A stretch of DNA of 7,394 bases from Anaerolineae bacterium. Its GTDB lineage: Bacteria; Chloroflexota; Anaerolineae; B4-G1; DUEL01. Below are positions 5,023 through 7,394 of the stretch, one piece after another (the first letter of the stretch is position 1; each line of letters opens with the position of its first letter). The notes beneath the pieces are model-generated. The model did no database searches and was not told where the DNA came from. It was given only the letters and a program-made list of their open reading frames with translations. Position numbers and translations under genes: made by a program. The DNA lies in assembly GCA_029932895.1 (NCBI GenBank), contig JAOZPF010000140.1, positions 1 to 7,394 of the forward strand, written 5' to 3'.

Positions 5023-5930
5023 TCCCCTCCCCGCTCCAGAGCGACCCGTTTCACCACCAGTCCCCGGCTGGCGGTGCGGCGGGAATTGACGTAGGCGGCC
5101 ACCGTCAGCACGGCGGCGAGGACGGCTGCGGCCGGTCCGGGGAGCGTCTCGAAGAACTCGGTCCCGTACCCCAGCCCGCCGGTGAAGATGGTAAAGAGCC
5201 GCAAGAGGAGCATCACCCCCCACGGGCCGATGACGCCCCACATCACGTCATTGCGCTGGCCGCGCTGCTCGTCTATTGTCTCCTCATAGATTCTCGCCAT
5301 CTGCCGCGTCGAGGCGGCGTGGCGGGCCAGCATCGTCGAGACCTCCCCCGACTGCTCCTCGGCGACGATGAGCGCTGTCGCCAGGGCGTCAAAGATGGGG
5401 GACTGCCGCCGGTCGGCCACCGCCTGCAGGGCGGACGGCAGGGAGGAGCCGCCGCGCACCGCGGCCCTGATCTCTTCGAAATCGCGCGCCACCTCTGGCT
5501 GGCCGTAGGTAGCCACTGCCTCCAACGCCCGGTTCATCGAAGGGCGCACCCGCCAGGAGTTGACGATGGTGTCGGCGGCAGAAGCCAGCGCCTTGTGATA
5601 GCGGTTCAGCCGCTCGTTGCGCTCGTCCTCCAGCCGCGACCAGACAAAGGGGAAACCGGCCACCAGGCCGACGGGGAAGGTGAGCCAGGCTCCCGTCGCC
5701 AATCCCATCAGCAGGCCGAAGCCGGTGCCGTAGGCCAGGGAGCGGAGGATGTAGGCGCTGGCCGATATTCCTAGCCGGGCGCGGTCGAGCCGCACCTGGA
5801 TACCGGGCAAGAGCGTCTCCCGCTGGGCGCGGACCACCCGCCTGCGCGGACCGGCCAGCCCCAGAAAGACCGCCAGCACGCCCCCACCCGCCAGCAGCGC
5901 CGGGATGAGCGCGATGAGAGATTCGTTCAT
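5019..5930 (-). CDS. tadB: TadB-like inner-membrane platform protein
   Basis: This 303-aa protein starts with a membrane helix (about 5-26), has two more hydrophobic segments at about 65-97, a cytoplasmic secretion F domain at about 105-225, and two C-terminal membrane segments (about 229-250 and 265-282). The F-domain features include the polar 'YHKALASAADTIVNSWRVRP' region, the 'RGGSSLPSALQAVADR' turn and the 'EEQSGEVSTMLARHA' helix, which are typical of TadB/GspF proteins. The start at 5930 (ATG) is preferred over an in-frame TTG at 5954 because GGGGGT lies four bases upstream and the extra codons come from repeat sequence. The stop overlaps the next ATG. It would form the membrane platform with the TadC-like protein for the ATPase encoded upstream. 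Confidence 0.88.
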   Translation of the reverse strand: MNESLIALIPALLAGGGVLAVFLGLAGPRRRVVRAQRETLLPGIQVRLDRARLGISASAYILRSLAYGTGFGLLMGLATGAWLTFPVGLVAGFPFVWSRLEDERNERLNRYHKALASAADTIVNSWRVRPSMNRALEAVATYGQPEVARDFEEIRAAVRGGSSLPSALQAVADRRQSPIFDALATALIVAEEQSGEVSTMLARHAASTRQMARIYEETIDEQRGQRNDVMWGVIGPWGVMLLLRLFTIFTGGLGYGTEFFETLPGPAAAVLAAVLTVAAYVNSRRTASRGLVVKRVALERGGE

Positions 5931-5948
5931 CAGCACCCCCTTTACTGG

Positions 5949-6025
5949 TCCCAAGTCCGAGGTTCCAGGTCAGACCTCAGACCTCGGACCTGGAACCTTG
6001 GACCCCAGACCTGGGACCTCCGCCC
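5949..6025. repeat. Heptanucleotide array C with orientation switch, entering the ATPase gene
   Basis: Three units ending in AGG or AAG (5949-5969) are followed by eight units ending in ACC or CCC (5970-6025), all in 7-base register (TCAGACC twice, TCGGACC, TGGAACC and so on). The switch is AGGTC-A-GACCT at 5967-5977. The unit is related to, but distinct from, arrays A and B (GACCTNN rather than AACCTNN). The right-hand part is the 3' end of the ATPase gene, whose stop codon (5970-5972) lies in the switch. Confidence 0.9.
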
Positions 6026-7391
6026 GAAAGTCGAACTCCGCCCGCTCCTGCAACCTTCGCCGCAGCGACTCCGAGGGAAAGTTCCGCGTCCACTTTAGCT
6101 CTCCCCCGTCCCACTCCCACAGCGGCTCGACCACGATCTCGCTCCCCTCCAGCCGCTCCCGCACCTCGCCGATGCCGGTCACCCGCCGCGTCTCCGACCC
6201 GTCGGGGAGGCGCAGGCGGGAGAGGTGGACCACCAGGTGCAGGGCGGTGGCGACGTTCAGCCGGATGGCCCGCAGGGGCAGGTTCGACTTGCCCTCCTGC
6301 ACCAGCGTCTCGATGCGCGTCAGGGTGGCCCAGACGTCGTCGGCGTGGACGGTGAACATCACCCCCTCGTGGCCGGTGTTGGCCGCGGTCAGGATGGCCG
6401 CCATCTCCGGCCCACGCGCCTCCCCCAGCCAGATGCGGTCCGGCTTCATCCGCAGGGCGTGGCGCACCAGGTCGGCCATCGTCACCGGCTCCACCCCCTC
6501 ACTCGCCTCCCGCGTCACCAACTGCACCCAGTTCTCCACCGGGACCTGCAACTCCGGCGTGTCCTCGATGGTGACGACCCGCTCGTCCGCCTCCAGCACA
6601 CTTCCGCAAGCGTTGAGGAAGGTGGTCTTGCCGGAGGCCGTCCCCCCGGCCACCACCACGTTCAGCCGCGCCCGCACCGCCGCCGCGATGAACCGCGCCA
6701 CCACCTGGGGCATACTGCCCAGCTCGACCATCTCTTCCAGGGTCCGCGCCACGGGGCGGAAGCGGCGGATGGTGACCACCAGGTTCTCCCGGTTGGCCAC
6801 CAGGGGCGGGGCGATGCCGTGGAAGCGGGAGCCATCTTCCAGCCGCCCGTCGGCCCAGGGGGTCTTGGTGGAGATGGGCCGCGCCCCGCCGGAGCGGTCC
6901 AGCTTGCGGTTGAAAAAGCGGCGCAGCTCGCCCGCGTCGGCAAAGCGGAGGGAGGTGCGCTCCTTGGGCCGCCCGGCCCGCACCACCCAGATCTCGGCGG
7001 GGCCGTTGATGAATATCTCCTCCACCTTCTCGTCGGCCATCAACTCTGCCAGCGGTCCCCAGCCCAGCACGTCGTCCACCACGCGGCGGGCGGTCACCTC
7101 CGGCTCTCCCTCCAGCCGGGGCAGACCCCGGCTGGCCGCCGACATCCCGTACCGGCGGGCCACGGTCAGCGCCAGGTCATAGACCGTCCGTTCCTCCTCC
7201 TCCCCGGCGTGCTCCAGTTGGGCGGCGCTGAGCAGCCCCCCTTTGCGGATGCGCTCGCGCACCTGTTCCAGGACGAAGGTGTAGGGGTCGGTCGCCTCGG
7301 CGGCCCGCGCCGCCATCATCGTCTCGGCGAAGGAGTCATCCTCCATCCGCTGCGTCACAGGCCGGTCGTCCCAGTCCCAGAAGCCGCTCAC
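5970..7391 (-). CDS. tadA: TadA/CpaF-type pilus assembly ATPase (5' end uncertain)
   Basis: This secretion ATPase of the CpaF/TadA group would power pilin export and assembly from the cytoplasmic face. Numbering from a GTG at 7391, the N-terminal domain has the CpaF pattern LGWGPLAELMADEKVEEIFI (about 109-128, followed by NGP). Walker A is AGGTASGKTT (248-257, K255), the Asp box is VVTIEDTPEL (272-281), Walker B is IWLGEARG (320-327, E324), and the His box is GHEGVMFTVHADD (340-352, H341 and H349). All catalytic motifs are intact. The frame remains open to the window edge, so the true start may lie beyond it or at an internal ATG. The last 17 or so residues are encoded by heptad array C, an odd tail. 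It is followed by tadB after 39 bases. Confidence 0.95.
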   Translation of the reverse strand: MSGFWDWDDRPVTQRMEDDSFAETMMAARAAEATDPYTFVLEQVRERIRKGGLLSAAQLEHAGEEEERTVYDLALTVARRYGMSAASRGLPRLEGEPEVTARRVVDDVLGWGPLAELMADEKVEEIFINGPAEIWVVRAGRPKERTSLRFADAGELRRFFNRKLDRSGGARPISTKTPWADGRLEDGSRFHGIAPPLVANRENLVVTIRRFRPVARTLEEMVELGSMPQVVARFIAAAVRARLNVVVAGGTASGKTTFLNACGSVLEADERVVTIEDTPELQVPVENWVQLVTREASEGVEPVTMADLVRHALRMKPDRIWLGEARGPEMAAILTAANTGHEGVMFTVHADDVWATLTRIETLVQEGKSNLPLRAIRLNVATALHLVVHLSRLRLPDGSETRRVTGIGEVRERLEGSEIVVEPLWEWDGGELKWTRNFPSESLRRRLQERAEFDFRAEVPGLGSKVPGPRSEV

Positions 7392-7394
7392 CCT

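Noticed and set aside
5905..7182. A 425-codon open frame on the plus strand
   Set aside because: It lies opposite the ATPase gene with all its conserved motifs. The product is Ser/Arg/Thr-rich low-complexity sequence typical of an antisense shadow in GC-rich DNA.

Overview
The window reads as a gene-dense, GC-rich bacterial chromosome segment in which every supported gene lies on the minus strand, so transcription runs from high to low coordinates. It most resembles a Chloroflexota (Anaerolineae-like) genome. The reasons are a Tad/Flp-type pilus locus with no visible outer-membrane component, Pro/Thr-rich 'PTPTAT'-style linkers in anchored surface proteins, and intergenic arrays of 7-base repeats. 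The assignment is inference from style; no marker gene is present.

Region 1 (7394 down to 2047) is a tightly packed Tad-like pilus operon. In transcription order it holds a TadA/CpaF secretion ATPase (running to the window edge), a TadB-like platform protein, an unrecognised 107-aa soluble protein, a TadC-like platform protein, an 82-aa single-helix pilin candidate with a GTG start, a 126-aa pseudopilin-like protein, a 138-aa TadE-like protein and a 150-aa Tad-domain (TadG-like) protein. Most joints overlap by 1 to 4 bases or are separated by 2 bases, which suggests translational coupling. Three gaps are filled by heptanucleotide arrays (2921-2984, 3631-3729, 5949-6025). Each switches orientation once around an 11-base AGGTY-N-RACCT junction and can form a long imperfect hairpin in the operon mRNA. 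The third array also encodes the last residues of the ATPase, and a short heptad run (2470-2490) encodes part of the N-terminus of the TadG-like protein.

Region 2 (2041 down to 1) starts with a near-consensus promoter (TTGACA, 17-base spacer, TATATT) overlaid by an inverted repeat. It drives a ribbon-helix-helix antitoxin and a PIN-domain (VapC-type) toxin. The toxin overlaps (ATGA) a 261-aa membrane-anchored protein with a Pro/Thr linker, which is followed at once by a second anchored protein with a nine-cysteine cluster and a Pro-rich tail that runs off the left edge. The two surface proteins therefore appear to be cotranscribed with the toxin-antitoxin pair.

Working together, the ATPase would power TadB/TadC to assemble the small pilin and the TadE/TadG-like minor subunits into a surface filament. 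The hairpin-forming arrays sit between ATPase and platform, between platform and pilins, and between pilins, where they could tune mRNA stability module by module. No RNA gene, CRISPR array or insertion sequence was seen, and no stretch above 300 bases lacks a gene.
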